In this document: positions 16,734-26,858 of the stretch, in pieces | How positions within the stretch are numbered: the first letter of the stretch is position 1 | How the letters are laid out: each line of letters starts with the position of its first letter | Assembly (NCBI GenBank): GCA_934271655.1 | Contig: CAKQRW010000002.1 | Span: forward strand, 1-64,000 | Reading direction: 5' to 3' | Length of the DNA stretch: 64,000 bases | Origin: an uncultured Bacteroidaceae bacterium | Lineage (GTDB): Bacteria; Bacteroidota; Bacteroidia; Bacteroidales; Bacteroidaceae | The notes under the pieces: generated by a model | What the model was told of the DNA's origin: nothing | Seen by the model: only the letters and a program-made list of their open reading frames with translations | The model's database searches: none | Program-made: the position numbers and the translations under genes

Positions 16734-19523
16734 TCACTTGTACCTCTTTTCTGTACGTGTTCCGCGCCTTATGATGTATATGCCTTTCTGTGTGGGCGTG
16801 CCGTTGATGCGTGCGCCGCTGATGCTGTAGTATGTGGCATTGGCTTCGCTTGCCTCTGGTGCGGTGGAGCCGATGCCTGTGGAGCCAGCCAGTGAAACTT
16901 GCACGCTGACAGTCTCTGATGTTTCAGAACCGTTCTTTGCGCGCACAGATATCATGTAGCTGCCAGCCTTGCCCTCCAGTCCGGTGAAGGTGAATGATGT
17001 CTTGCCGCCAGTGCTCACTCTGTCGTATTCAGCCAGTGGCGTCGCCACCATGCTGTGGCAGTCTGTGATGACATCGTCCACATAGAATGTGCCAGCCTCG
17101 CGCTCCAGCAGGAGCCTTGCGCTCTTTGTCTGGCCAAACTGGCATTCATAGATTGTGCCTTCCAGCATCTCATCGTCCGCGGCAAAAGTCTTGACGGTCT
17201 TCCAGTCGCCGTCATTGAGCACCTGCACCAGTATGCTGCCGTCGGCAGAGCTTGAGGCCTTGGCCCAGAACCTTATGCCCGATATCATGCTGTCGTCATA
17301 TCCTGCTATGAGATAGTTGCCATCCTTGTTCATGCGGAGCGAAGGAGCAGACTCGCCGTAGGTCTGGTTGATGAACCCGGCGTTGGTCTCCCACAGAGGC
17401 GGCATGCCCGACAGCTGGTCGCTGAAGTCATATCCGCGGTCTTCGGCATCGGCAGAGTAGGAGAGACGGCTCAGAGTCACCTCATAGTCGTCGGCTCGTT
17501 CCACAGCGTCCCATGTGGCCTCGATGCTGCTGGATGTGGCAAGCTCAGTCTTCAGGTTGGCAGGAGACAGCTTGCCGAAAGGTATGGCTGTGGTGGTGAA
17601 AGAGACGGTGGTCTCGGCAGAGATGTATGAGCCTCGTCTTGCGGACATGACAACTAAGTACTCTGTCTCTGGCTGCAAGCCTTCGATGTTTATGCTGCCA
17701 GGCTCGTCGTAGGTCTTGCCGGTGTAGCCGGCTACAGGCGTCTTTTTGCCTTCAGCCACCTTGTACAGGTTGAGGCTGTACCTGTTGGCTATTCCTGCCG
17801 CCGCCCACGACAGCGACGCGCTGTGGTCAGTCACCTCGCCCACTACAGGCTGTGGGGCCTCCATGCTGATGCCCGGTCCTGCGAGAAGGACGTTTATCTG
17901 TCCGTCCTTTTCCTCTATGTCATCGATGGCGAGTGCTGTCTCGCTGTTCCATGACGAGAGCTTGCAGCTTGTCACGCCAGACGCTCCTGGATAGGTGTCG
18001 CCATTGCGTGTGAGGTCAGAGCGTATGCCGTCGGCCTCCACAATGTCCACACGCTGGTGGCTGTTGGTGATGTTCACCTCGTTCTTGCTCCAGGCTCCGC
18101 TGTCATAGTCTATGTGCCATATCAGCATGCCGTGGCCGGGAATGTATTTGTCCCAGCCGCTCTGCTGCCTGTTCTCCAAGACGAAAAACTCCTTGCCCAT
18201 GGTGCCGCTGACAGTGACGCGGTAGGCGTCATCTTTGTCATTGAGACACTCCAGGCTGTTGAGGCTGCGTGATGAGACGGCAAGTTCGCTGAGACTCATC
18301 CATCCAAGTGTGGCGCGCTCAAAGGCAGAATAGGACGGTGGGGTGTTGCCATTGTTGTTGTAGGAGCCTGAAGCCATGACATCGTAGGCTCCCGGATGGA
18401 AGGCCTCGCCCAGTGAAGTGGCTCCTGTGTCGTAGTGGTCGGCAAGGCCAAGCACGTGGCCAAACTCGTGCACGAAGGTGCCTATGCCTGTAGGCTGGGC
18501 ATACTGTGTCTGGCCGTTTATCTCGTTGGAGCAGGTGTAGCTGGCTATCTGCATGCCGTCGAGCTTGAGGATGGAACTGCTCTGGCCGGCGTCCTTGCAC
18601 ACGTCGCGGTAGTCGGCCGCATGGGGCCAGATGGTGTATCCCTTGCCTGAGTCGGCCTCGCCATAGCCCGCGAAGTAGATGAACACGTTGTCCACCAGTC
18701 CGTCGCCGTCTTTGTCGTATTGGCTGAAGTCGACCATCGGGTCGGCAAGGGTGCAAGCCTCCTGCACAAACTCCATCAGACGCTGCGCGTTGTCTCTGCC
18801 CGAGCCGTTCTCTCCGTAGTATTTGACCGACTTGGACAGCGTGACAGGTCCGACAACATCGAATGTGGGCTGGAACTTGCCATACGAGCTTGCCACGAAA
18901 TAGTCGCGCGCGCTGCCCTCTGCTCCATTGGAGTGGGTGAATCCCTCCTTGTTGAGCATGTCGGTGTAGTAGGCGTGAGGGTCGTCTCCGACAGTGGAGA
19001 ACGGACAGTCGGCAAACTGCGCCAGGATGACAAGGCTGTGCTGCTGGCCGATGGAAGGAAAATCATTTATGCGCATGTCGGTGACGCTGACAGCTGAGCT
19101 TGCGCCTCTTGACACCTTGCGTGCCTGTATCCTTGCCCTTCTCGCCTCAGCCACTTTGGCGGCGGCATCGGTTCTCTGGCGCATGTAGGCGCTCATGATG
19201 TCTTGCACGTTCAGCGTCTTCAGAAAGGCTGCGTCTTGGACACTGCGCTCGGCTGCGTCTTGCGCCTTGATGCCGCTGGCTGCCACAATGCCGTGGTTGA
19301 GCACGGCATACTCGTAGTTTCCCGTGGCGCTATTAAAACACAAAGGCTGGCCGTCATCGGCCAGCACTATGTGTCCGTGCTCATCGCCATGGAGAGTCAC
19401 GGTGATATAGCTACCATCAGCCTGCTGCACTGTCTTGCGATGCGGGTGGGCAGGAACAGCCATGGCGGCTTGCGCAAGGCAAGCCACCAGGCATGATGAT
19501 GATATGAATCGCTTTAAGAACAT
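16734..19523 (-). CDS. M6-family secreted zinc metalloprotease with T9SS tail
   Basis: The 929-residue protein has a signal peptide and a propeptide-like region with LHGDEHGHIVLADDG, typical of M6 (immune inhibitor A) proteins. The catalytic domain carries the zinc motif HEFGHVLGLADHYD (His352, Glu353, His356) and the DGDGLVDNVFIYFAG block. Two fibronectin-III-like regions follow (about 545-650 and 655-760), then a jelly-roll-like region, and the C-terminus (YYSISGARING, KGIYIIRRGTR) fits a T9SS sorting domain. It should be exported and anchored on the surface, where it would cut extracellular proteins. It follows the GLUG-repeat gene by 12 bp, so the two form an operon. Confidence 0.88.
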   Translation of the reverse strand: MFLKRFISSSCLVACLAQAAMAVPAHPHRKTVQQADGSYITVTLHGDEHGHIVLADDGQPLCFNSATGNYEYAVLNHGIVAASGIKAQDAAERSVQDAAFLKTLNVQDIMSAYMRQRTDAAAKVAEARRARIQARKVSRGASSAVSVTDMRINDFPSIGQQHSLVILAQFADCPFSTVGDDPHAYYTDMLNKEGFTHSNGAEGSARDYFVASSYGKFQPTFDVVGPVTLSKSVKYYGENGSGRDNAQRLMEFVQEACTLADPMVDFSQYDKDGDGLVDNVFIYFAGYGEADSGKGYTIWPHAADYRDVCKDAGQSSSILKLDGMQIASYTCSNEINGQTQYAQPTGIGTFVHEFGHVLGLADHYDTGATSLGEAFHPGAYDVMASGSYNNNGNTPPSYSAFERATLGWMSLSELAVSSRSLNSLECLNDKDDAYRVTVSGTMGKEFFVLENRQQSGWDKYIPGHGMLIWHIDYDSGAWSKNEVNITNSHQRVDIVEADGIRSDLTRNGDTYPGASGVTSCKLSSWNSETALAIDDIEEKDGQINVLLAGPGISMEAPQPVVGEVTDHSASLSWAAAGIANRYSLNLYKVAEGKKTPVAGYTGKTYDEPGSINIEGLQPETEYLVVMSARRGSYISAETTVSFTTTAIPFGKLSPANLKTELATSSSIEATWDAVERADDYEVTLSRLSYSADAEDRGYDFSDQLSGMPPLWETNAGFINQTYGESAPSLRMNKDGNYLIAGYDDSMISGIRFWAKASSSADGSILVQVLNDGDWKTVKTFAADDEMLEGTIYECQFGQTKSARLLLEREAGTFYVDDVITDCHSMVATPLAEYDRVSTGGKTSFTFTGLEGKAGSYMISVRAKNGSETSETVSVQVSLAGSTGIGSTAPEASEANATYYSISGARINGTPTQKGIYIIRRGTRTEKRYK

Positions 19524-19535
19524 ATAAGCATTTTA

Positions 19536-22500
19536 TTACTTAATTGCGAACTTTGAGGTAGACTGGCGTCCAGCCTTGTCGGTGGCTGTCACCACATAAA
19601 CGCCTTCAGCAAGTGCGGCTGTGCTTATGGCTGAGCCGTCGCTCTGAGCTGCGAGAGTGCCGTCAAGGCTGTACACGCGGATGGCTGCGGCGTTCTCTGC
19701 TGAGATGAGGCCGTTGGCTACGCTGACCTTGAAGCTGCCAGCCTCAGTATCCTCAACGCCGTTGATGAAGTTGTTCATGATAGTTATGGCGCATGTGGCT
19801 GTGAGGCTGCCGTAGGTGATGTTTATCTTAGCCTGTCCCACCTTCTTGGCTGTCACCTTGATTGTGGCCACATTGCCCTCTGTCTTGTCGAGAGTGACCT
19901 CTGCCACCTTGGTTGAAGATGAGACGACATCTATGTCGCTTGCGTCATCAACGCCGTAGATGGTTGCTGTGAATGTGCCCACAGGATCGTTGAGGCCGAG
20001 TGTAATCTTCTCATGGCTGATGGTGAGAGCCACAGGCTCATTGTCGAAGTAGAGCACCGGAATCTTGTTGCCCTTCCAAGGGGTGTCGATGGTCTTGCCG
20101 TAGGCATAAGCATCGTCTCCGTAGAAGTTGGCCTTGTCCTGGAAGAAGTCCTTCTTCAGGTCTGAGGCAGCGATGTGCTTGCCGTCTGTGAGAGTAGACT
20201 CAGTGTTGGTGGTGAGGTCTGTAGTGGTGTAGTTGTTGCTCAGGCCTTTCTCGGTGAAGTAGCTCTTGACAGTCTGTACCCAGTCGTCTATTGTCTCGTC
20301 AAACTTCTCCTCCACGTCTTTAGGCTCATATTCTGTGGAGCTGCCCACAATGGCGTGGATGCGGTTCTCGCGGTCTACGGTGCTGTCGTATATAGTGTTG
20401 TTCATGTAGATGCTGCCTGTGGCAAGACAGTTGGTGATGGCTGCGTCGGCACTCTCTGAAACAGATGCCTCCAGCTCTCCCACGATGCCTCCGGCTGCAT
20501 ACTTGGACCATTTAGAAGGGTTGTTGGCCTTGATGGTGGCGTTGCTGATGCACTTGCTTATCTTGGCGCGGCTGCTGTAGCCTGCTATGCCGCCGATGGT
20601 GTTGCCTGCTGTGAGGCTGCCGTTGCTGACGCAGTCTGTGACCTTGCTGTCGCCGGCCAGCTCGCCTGCTATGCCGCCAAGCTTGGCTGCGGCATTGGCT
20701 GTGATGTTGGCTGAGCAAGCGTAGACAGACGATGATGTCTGTGTGCCGCCCACGATGCCGCCGATGCCTGTGTCAGAGTTTGGCACATTGATAGTGCCCT
20801 GGAAAGAGCATCCCTTGATGTGGCCGAAGAGTGAGGCCTGGCCGATGATGCCGCCTACCATAGGCGAGCCTTCGCCAGAGATGTTGGCTCCGAGCACGTG
20901 CACATTCTCACAAGCGTTGACATTGTTCTTGCCCATCTCGGAGTCGGTGGTGCAGTTGCCCGCCACCACGCCGACGAAGGCATTGTTGCTGGTGAGCTGG
21001 ATGGTTGGGTCGATGAAGTTGAGGTTCTTCACGCTTGCGCCGTAGCTCAATGTGGAGAACAGTCCTGCGCGTGCGTTCTGGCTGTTGATATACATGTTGA
21101 AGATAGTGTGTCCGTCGCCGTCGAGGCTGCCCTTGAAGTCGTTTACAGGGTTCCACAGTCCAGCCTCAGTCATGTCGATGTCGTTGGCAAGCTTGTAGTT
21201 GGCCTCCTTGTCCTGGCCCATCAGCATGAGGTCGCCAGTTGAGGATACCATGTATGGGCTCTCCTTGGTGCCGTCGCCGCCCTTTGAGAATTTGGTGAAC
21301 GGGAGCTCGTAGAAGTTCATCTCATAGTTGTTGGTCTCCTGGTTCTGCATCACGACGACCAGCTGGTACTTGCCGTCTGCGTCGACAGGGAAGACGGAAG
21401 GCTCGATGACGCGGCGTGTGTCGTTGCTCTCGAACGAGCGGATGATAGTGCCGTCAGCCTTGGCCACCTCCAGCACGTTGTCTATCTTGTTGCTGCCGTC
21501 TGTGCGGCGCTTCTTGGCGAGGTAGACATATTCCATGGCATCGTCGGTGTCGAAGATGTAAGGATTGAGCGATGTCTCGTTGATGAGCGGAGTGAAGTAC
21601 TCGCCGTTGGCGCCGAGGTTCATGGCGTCCTTGTGGTCGATGGTGCCGTTAGGGTTGATCCATGCGATAGGCGCGATGACATTGCCTGTCTCGTCTTGCT
21701 CGCCCTGGGCAAGGCTGACCACATACTGGTAGCCGTATGAGTTGGCGTTTGTCGCCTTGCGGTCGAGAGTGGTGCTTATCTTGTTGCCCTCCACCATGTA
21801 TGGAAGCACAGTGGCCTGCTTGCATGAAGGAAGGTCAATGAGAGTGATCTGCTCTGAGGCTGCGTCGCCGTCACCGATGGTCTGGAGGAAGGCTATCTGG
21901 TCTTCCTTGCCTGGCACGGAGCTGAGTGTCTTCCACCATGAACTGGAAGCGTTCTTTATGATGTCCTTCACCTTCTCTCCCTTAGAGTTGTAGACGCTGA
22001 ATGTCACCACGTCGGCGTCTTGTGACACCACGTAGTCGTATGCTGCGATGACATAGTTGAGGTCGCCGTCAGCTGAGAAGATACCCTGTGAGAGGTCGTT
22101 GTAGCCCAGCGCTCCGAAGCCGAGTGTGCGGTGGGCAAAGCCTTCAGGCACGTCGCCGTTGACCTTGATGCTGTCTATCAAGGTCAGCTCCTTGGAGTAT
22201 TTTCCTTCTGGACGCGCCATGCCGTATGTCCTCAGCACAAGGTTGTTGTTCTTGCGCTGCTTGATGTCGTTGTAGTCCTCAGAGTCTGTGTCCTCTGGCC
22301 ATGGCTGCTCATACTCGGAGAACACGAAATATGGCTCGCCGTTGACCTGGTAGCAGTTGAGGTATGTGCCCTGCATGTAGTAGAGCTTCGACTGGTCGAG
22401 CTTGAAGGATTTCTCCAGGAGACAACCGTCGCCGCCATAGCCTGCGCTCTTGTAGATGTCCACTGTGGTGTATTCCTTGGCTTGGTCGCCTTCGCCCTCC

Positions 22501-23168
22501 AGCAGGTCTTCCTGGGTGATGATGAGTCGCTGGAAGGTGTTGAATGAGCTTGTAGATGCGTCGAAGATGACTCCGCTGCCTTTCTTGTCAAACTCAATGG
22601 CTCCCGACTCGACAGAGTAGGCGCGTGTGACGCTGTAAGACACGCCATTCTTGGCATGGTGGAGGTCGCACATGATCTCGTATGTCTTGTCGTTGTTGTC
22701 AAACAGCTTCTTGGTCACAGGGCCATAGAACTGTATGCGGTTGCAGAACATGGTGTCGGGCACAGCTACGCTGAACGAGCCTACCTGCTTGTTGTAGTTG
22801 TCGTATACTGTCACATCTGCGCCAGTGTACTTGTATTCCTTGTAGAGCCCATAGTCATTGACCAGTTCGGCGTCAAGTTTCATGGTGTAGTGCCAGTAGT
22901 AGCCGTCGGGTCCCATCACCCAGCCGTAGCTCTCGGCTTCGTGGGTGGTGGCTGGGTCGGCAGACACGCGCTCTGGCGCGTACTTGACAGCCTTCGAGAT
23001 AGGAGAGCCCAGCAGTTGCTGTGAGGTAGTGGCGTTGATGTTCATGCCTGGCACACATACAGGGTAAGATGCCTTCCTTGCATCTTTGCCATCGGTGGTG
23101 TTGACGGCATGGGCCTGCATGGCTGATGTCATGAGCACAGACATGCATAAAGATGTTAATGCTTTCAT
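19536..23168 (-). CDS. Large secreted GLUG-repeat protein with Ig-like domain and T9SS tail
   Basis: The 1210-residue product has a signal peptide (about residues 1-21). A long N-terminal part of unknown fold runs to about 620. A region of GLUG-type repeats spans about 630-940, with repeated GGIVG, GGIAG and VVAGN turns and the opening FKGSLDGDGHTIFNMY. A bacterial Ig-like (Big_2) domain spans about 1045-1130, and a sorting tail closes the protein (IRVYSLDG, EGVYVVTATDKAGR). GLUG repeats occur in surface adhesins and enzymes. It is 12 bp upstream of the M6 protease and probably cotranscribed, so it may be an adhesin or substrate binder for that protease. No catalytic motif was recognised. Confidence 0.82.
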   Translation of the reverse strand: MKALTSLCMSVLMTSAMQAHAVNTTDGKDARKASYPVCVPGMNINATTSQQLLGSPISKAVKYAPERVSADPATTHEAESYGWVMGPDGYYWHYTMKLDAELVNDYGLYKEYKYTGADVTVYDNYNKQVGSFSVAVPDTMFCNRIQFYGPVTKKLFDNNDKTYEIMCDLHHAKNGVSYSVTRAYSVESGAIEFDKKGSGVIFDASTSSFNTFQRLIITQEDLLEGEGDQAKEYTTVDIYKSAGYGGDGCLLEKSFKLDQSKLYYMQGTYLNCYQVNGEPYFVFSEYEQPWPEDTDSEDYNDIKQRKNNNLVLRTYGMARPEGKYSKELTLIDSIKVNGDVPEGFAHRTLGFGALGYNDLSQGIFSADGDLNYVIAAYDYVVSQDADVVTFSVYNSKGEKVKDIIKNASSSWWKTLSSVPGKEDQIAFLQTIGDGDAASEQITLIDLPSCKQATVLPYMVEGNKISTTLDRKATNANSYGYQYVVSLAQGEQDETGNVIAPIAWINPNGTIDHKDAMNLGANGEYFTPLINETSLNPYIFDTDDAMEYVYLAKKRRTDGSNKIDNVLEVAKADGTIIRSFESNDTRRVIEPSVFPVDADGKYQLVVVMQNQETNNYEMNFYELPFTKFSKGGDGTKESPYMVSSTGDLMLMGQDKEANYKLANDIDMTEAGLWNPVNDFKGSLDGDGHTIFNMYINSQNARAGLFSTLSYGASVKNLNFIDPTIQLTSNNAFVGVVAGNCTTDSEMGKNNVNACENVHVLGANISGEGSPMVGGIIGQASLFGHIKGCSFQGTINVPNSDTGIGGIVGGTQTSSSVYACSANITANAAAKLGGIAGELAGDSKVTDCVSNGSLTAGNTIGGIAGYSSRAKISKCISNATIKANNPSKWSKYAAGGIVGELEASVSESADAAITNCLATGSIYMNNTIYDSTVDRENRIHAIVGSSTEYEPKDVEEKFDETIDDWVQTVKSYFTEKGLSNNYTTTDLTTNTESTLTDGKHIAASDLKKDFFQDKANFYGDDAYAYGKTIDTPWKGNKIPVLYFDNEPVALTISHEKITLGLNDPVGTFTATIYGVDDASDIDVVSSSTKVAEVTLDKTEGNVATIKVTAKKVGQAKINITYGSLTATCAITIMNNFINGVEDTEAGSFKVSVANGLISAENAAAIRVYSLDGTLAAQSDGSAISTAALAEGVYVVTATDKAGRQSTSKFAIK

Positions 23169-23193
23169 AATAGTTGTATGGTTGTTATTTCTT

Positions 23194-23209
23194 TAAGTAG
23201 GTGTTCAAA
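23194..23209. repeat. TAAGTAGGTGTTCA element copy
   Basis: TAAGTAGGTGTTCAAA lies 26 bp upstream of the GLUG-protein start. It is a half copy of the element that forms a hairpin at 32810-32842. Confidence 0.55.
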
Positions 23210-23330
23210 ATTATTTTATAGTGTCAAAGTAAGCCGCTCCAATATTTGCCACACTCTCTCTCGGTCGTCTTTTCCTTCTGTTTATCAGTCACTATGCCCG
23301 CATTAAATAAGATTGGCTGCGCCTCAGCAT

Positions 23331-23353
23331 AGCGTTCAAGCGAGCTTGACGCT
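23331..23353. repeat. Dyad in the gap between locus A and the GLUG gene
   Basis: AGCGTTCAAG at 23331-23340 and CTTGACGCT at 23345-23353 form a stem with one bulged base around CGAG. It sits in a G+C-richer stretch of the 269-bp gap after the BACON gene, next to TGCATTCGGCTTGCA. It could be a terminator or a dispersed intergenic element; no T-run is seen. Confidence 0.4.
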
Positions 23354-23437
23354 CTGCATTCGGCTTGCACAATCTTTGTCTCCTTCAAACAGAAGAAAAA
23401 CCTGCCAGGGGATAGAGCATGGCAAATATAAAAATAA

Positions 23438-24598
23438 TCATGAGCGTCTGCTAAATCTGAGTGATTTGGCTTTTGCCCTCATGGCTTGCACGGGAGCGTA
23501 GCGACGCATGGCCGCCTCTGCGTCTTCTTCCTCATCAGGATTGTATTTCAGAAGGATAGGCGAGAGGATGTAGTTCAGGTTGCCTACGAAGTTGACTGGG
23601 GTCGGCACATTGGCCTTGAAGAGTCCGATGAGCATGCCGAGGCATCCCGACTTCTGGCCGTCAATGTTGTAGGCGTAGCCGCTGAATGTTCCTACGGTGC
23701 CCATCTCATCGTCGTACACGAAGTTGCTCGACAGCAGTCCGGTGTTGTTGTTGAAGTAGGCGTTGCCGTCTTCTGCGATATAGATGGTGTAGGCGTAGTA
23801 GTCGCCGAAGGTGCCAAGATACAGGTTGCTTTTCAGAGAGACTGTTCCTGTGGTGTCGTTGAGTATGACTGGAAAAGTGAATCCCCACTCTGGCACATCC
23901 ATCTTCTCGCGGTCGAGGGTCACTTCGGCGTATTGCAGCTCCAGCTCATTGTCCTCGTTGAAGTCGTAGTAGCCAAAGAGGTAGTTGCCGGCTATGTCCT
24001 TGTCGTAGTCAAACTGCTTCACGAGGAAAGAGTCTGTGGCTGCGGCAGCCTGGAACTTGATGTATGAGGAGCGCATGTGTCCGGTGGTGTTTTCCTCCAC
24101 GTCCACGTGTATCTCTTTGCTTGCCTTGTCTATGGTCACCTTGGCCCATTCTGGGGTCTTCAGCAATTCGATGTCTGTGTTGCTCTCATACGATTTGGTG
24201 AAGCTCTTGGCCTTGTCGTCGTTGATGTAGAGGGCGGCCTTGTCCACTTTCAGCACCAGTCCCATCTGCGACACGCTGACGATGGTGGAGTCGCTGGGCG
24301 ATTTCTTTATCACGAGCTTGGCGTTGCGCGACTCGCGTGTGCCGTTGGCTGTGGATGCCAGCCGCACGCTGTTGCCCTCTATTGTGGCTGTGAGCCATGA
24401 TGGAGCATCGGTATAGGCAGCGGAAGGCGTGCAGTCTACGGTGACGAATCCTTCGCTGGCGCTGGGGCCGAGGGATGTCTGCGCCGAGGTGATGTTGATG
24501 GTGGTCTCGGCTATTGGCTGATAGTCGCTGTCATCGCTGCACGATGCCGCCAGTCCCATGGCTGCTATGCCTAAAATATAATATATGTGTCTTTTCAT
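23438..24598 (-). CDS. BACON-domain lipoprotein, locus A
   Basis: The 386-residue product has a lipoprotein signal (lipobox LAASC, Cys20) followed by acidic SDDSD, which fits surface export of lipoproteins. Residues about 35-110 and 110-200 form two BACON-type modules with the hallmarks APSWLTATIEGN, ESRNAKLVIKKS and SVSQMG. The C-terminal half resembles that of the locus B paralogue (45331-46479). BACON domains are carbohydrate- or protein-binding Ig-like modules in SusCD-linked lipoproteins. It is the last gene of locus A, 36 bp after the DUF4302 gene. Its ligand is unknown. Confidence 0.82.
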   Translation of the reverse strand: MKRHIYYILGIAAMGLAASCSDDSDYQPIAETTINITSAQTSLGPSASEGFVTVDCTPSAAYTDAPSWLTATIEGNSVRLASTANGTRESRNAKLVIKKSPSDSTIVSVSQMGLVLKVDKAALYINDDKAKSFTKSYESNTDIELLKTPEWAKVTIDKASKEIHVDVEENTTGHMRSSYIKFQAAAATDSFLVKQFDYDKDIAGNYLFGYYDFNEDNELELQYAEVTLDREKMDVPEWGFTFPVILNDTTGTVSLKSNLYLGTFGDYYAYTIYIAEDGNAYFNNNTGLLSSNFVYDDEMGTVGTFSGYAYNIDGQKSGCLGMLIGLFKANVPTPVNFVGNLNYILSPILLKYNPDEEEDAEAAMRRYAPVQAMRAKAKSLRFSRRS

Positions 24599-24634
24599 CT
24601 TTTTCTTTCTTGTTTGTTGTCACGTCCGTTATTG

Positions 24635-25912
24635 TCAGTTGCCGCGTGACAGGTTTGAGAGGAAATACCATTCAATCACGAACACATAGCTGTTGTCTTC
24701 TCTCACAGGCTGTCCCTGGGAGTTGACTGCAAGTGCGATGAAGGTGTCGGTGTTGTAGCCATACTTGGCGGCCACGCCGTCGTCCACAAACTTGGGCTCT
24801 TGTGTCACTCCATACCATACCAGGTTCATTCCGCCTTCGCCTACCAGCGCGCCTTTCTCCAGGTCTGCGTTCATGAGCCAGAGTCCGTAGTACTTGCCTG
24901 TGGGGTCGTTGATGACCTGGTTGTCCAGATGGAGGTTGCCTGTCTCTGGGTCGTAGTCGAAGTATACGGCATACTCCTCGCCGTTGAGCGTGAATGTTCC
25001 CTCCAGGACGTTCTCGCTCTCGTCGTCGCCCTCATATTTAGTGAGGGTGATGTCGCATGAGCCAGCCATGGCGTTCAGAGCCCATGTGCCTTCCCATGCC
25101 TCAATGGGAGCGATGTAAGGGTCTATGCTCACCTGGTCGTTGTCCTTTATCTTGAGGCTGCCGTCCTTCAGCTCCAGCTCGGAGAATGTCACCTTGTCCA
25201 TAGCGATGGGCTTGATGGCCTGGATGCCTGTTGTGGTGATGAAGAAAGGAATGTCGGTCACCTTGCCGTCGGAGATGTATGATATGCGGCGGCTGTCTGC
25301 GTCCATGTCGATGGCATCCTCTTTCTTGTCGGAGCCGTTGATGAGGTAGTTGGTGCAGATGGCCTTGCTCACAGTGGCTATGCTGTCGAGTCGCGCTGTC
25401 CAGTCTGTTGACTCTGGCAGGCGGGTCATCACCATGCTGTTGCCCCATTTCTTTCCGCGGAGGGAGATGGTGTTGTCGGTGAGGTCGGTGATGACAAACT
25501 CCCAGTCGCCCTGCTCGCCTTCTATCTGGCCCATGTTTGGAGAGCCCAGCTTGTGCAGTATGCTGTTGTAGGTGTTGAACGTGAGCACAGGACCCATGCT
25601 GCGGTTGATGTCGTAGCTTGACTTGGCGCGTTCTGCTGGCGTGGCCACAGCTGCGTCGCCTGCCACCTCCACCTTGCCGTCAGCAAACTTCAGGAGAAAG
25701 GTGTAGCCGCCTCCCGAGTTGTTCTCGCCTGTCACGTAGTGGAGCTCCCATCCATTTGGGGCCGACTCCAGTATGTTCTTGGCATTCTCTACTGTGTTCT
25801 CTATGCGGTTGGCGGCAGGAGTGTCGAAGTCTTCCGTATCGTCATGCAGGCTGCACGACTGCATGCCAGCCAAGCCTAAGAGGCACAGGATTGCATATGT
25901 TATGTTCTTCAT
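24635..25912 (-). CDS. DUF4302 lipoprotein, locus A
   Basis: The 425-residue product has a lipobox (MQSC, Cys20). It shows the DUF4302 pattern: ILESAPNGWELHYVTGENN, GGGYTFLLKFADG, SSYDINRSMGPVLTFNTYN and LRGKKWGNSMVMTRLP. This family is found on the surface of Bacteroidota beside SusCD genes and has no established function. Its paralogue in locus B is 46565-47872. It lies 17 bp after the metallohydrolase gene and 36 bp before the BACON gene, so the five-gene order is operonic. Confidence 0.85.
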   Translation of the reverse strand: MKNITYAILCLLGLAGMQSCSLHDDTEDFDTPAANRIENTVENAKNILESAPNGWELHYVTGENNSGGGYTFLLKFADGKVEVAGDAAVATPAERAKSSYDINRSMGPVLTFNTYNSILHKLGSPNMGQIEGEQGDWEFVITDLTDNTISLRGKKWGNSMVMTRLPESTDWTARLDSIATVSKAICTNYLINGSDKKEDAIDMDADSRRISYISDGKVTDIPFFITTTGIQAIKPIAMDKVTFSELELKDGSLKIKDNDQVSIDPYIAPIEAWEGTWALNAMAGSCDITLTKYEGDDESENVLEGTFTLNGEEYAVYFDYDPETGNLHLDNQVINDPTGKYYGLWLMNADLEKGALVGEGGMNLVWYGVTQEPKFVDDGVAAKYGYNTDTFIALAVNSQGQPVREDNSYVFVIEWYFLSNLSRGN

Positions 25913-25929
25913 AAAAAATGTTCCTCTTC

Positions 25930-26826
25930 TTATTTAAGTTTTTCCAAATCAAGTGTGCTCATCTCCTCTCCGCGTCGCAGAATGACTGAGCGCAGGTAGT
26001 CGATGTCGCAGTTCCATGACTCTTGCATGTAGGTGCGCACGATCTTCAGCTTCTGGTTGAGCGCCGACACGGCCTCGTCGCCGCCTATGCGCTGCGCCTC
26101 GTCAAGCACGCTCTGCCAGTACTCTGGCGTGTTGGTGATGTAGACGGAGGTCATCTCAGCAAAGTCCTCATTGCCTTCCGACATGGCATAGGGAGTGATG
26201 AAGCCCTTGCCGTGAGCGGTGGAGTCGGGGGTCTGGTACCAGCTTGTGCTTGTGTAGCCCGACTCAGTAATCTGGTTGAACGATGTGTCGTAAGGACGCT
26301 TCTGGTTCAGGATGTGCGTGAACTCGTGGTGCATCGTGTGGAAGTAGTAGCTGGTCATGGTGTCGTAGCTGGTCAGCACGTCGTCTGTCAGCTCGTTGAC
26401 CATGTAGAGTGTCACTTTCAGACCGCCCTCGGCTGTACCCAGCACGAACGTGCCGTTGCTCTCGTAAGCGCGGCTTCCCACAAGGTGGATGATGCGTGGT
26501 GAGTATGACTTGACAAAGTCCATTCCCATGGCTTCTGCGTAGGCGTCAAACCACATGTACTTGGTCACGATGGCGAGCTTGGCCGACTTGGCCGAGTCGG
26601 CTGGCACCAGTGTGTAGGAGTGGTCCGCCTCGATGTCTTCCATCTTGTACTTGAAGTCCACGTTGTATGGGAGTGTGTAGTTGTTTTGCAGCCATGTGTC
26701 CAGGCTGTCGCGCAGGGGTGGCTGTCCGTCGAAGACGTTTGGCCCGTCTGGGTCGTCATCGGAGCATGACACCATTCCCATGCCTGCCGCCATGGCTAAC
26801 AATGCTGTGAGGATATATTGTTTCAT
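25930..26826 (-). CDS. Substrate-import-associated zinc metallohydrolase lipoprotein, locus A
   Basis: This lipoprotein (298 residues from the ATG at 26826, lipobox GMVSC, then SDDDPD) has the zinc motif HEFTH at residues 167-171 within MHHEFTHILNQ. The conserved context is FVLGTAEGGLKVTLYMVN before it and ITESGYTS after it. It matches the family of putative zinc hydrolases always found next to SusC/SusD. It would act on the cell surface, perhaps trimming peptides before import. A GTG at 26862 overlaps the susD stop, but the signal peptide supports the later start. An ATG at 26835 is also possible. Confidence 0.85.
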   Translation of the reverse strand: MKQYILTALLAMAAGMGMVSCSDDDPDGPNVFDGQPPLRDSLDTWLQNNYTLPYNVDFKYKMEDIEADHSYTLVPADSAKSAKLAIVTKYMWFDAYAEAMGMDFVKSYSPRIIHLVGSRAYESNGTFVLGTAEGGLKVTLYMVNELTDDVLTSYDTMTSYYFHTMHHEFTHILNQKRPYDTSFNQITESGYTSTSWYQTPDSTAHGKGFITPYAMSEGNEDFAEMTSVYITNTPEYWQSVLDEAQRIGGDEAVSALNQKLKIVRTYMQESWNCDIDYLRSVILRRGEEMSTLDLEKLK

Positions 26827-26858
26827 GTTGTTCATGATTAAAGAAAAATGTTTGTTTG

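Noticed and set aside
23224..23230. TACTTTG as promoter of the GLUG-protein gene
   Set aside because: It is one base short of TAnnTTTG and no TTTG box is at the right distance, so it was not listed as a feature.
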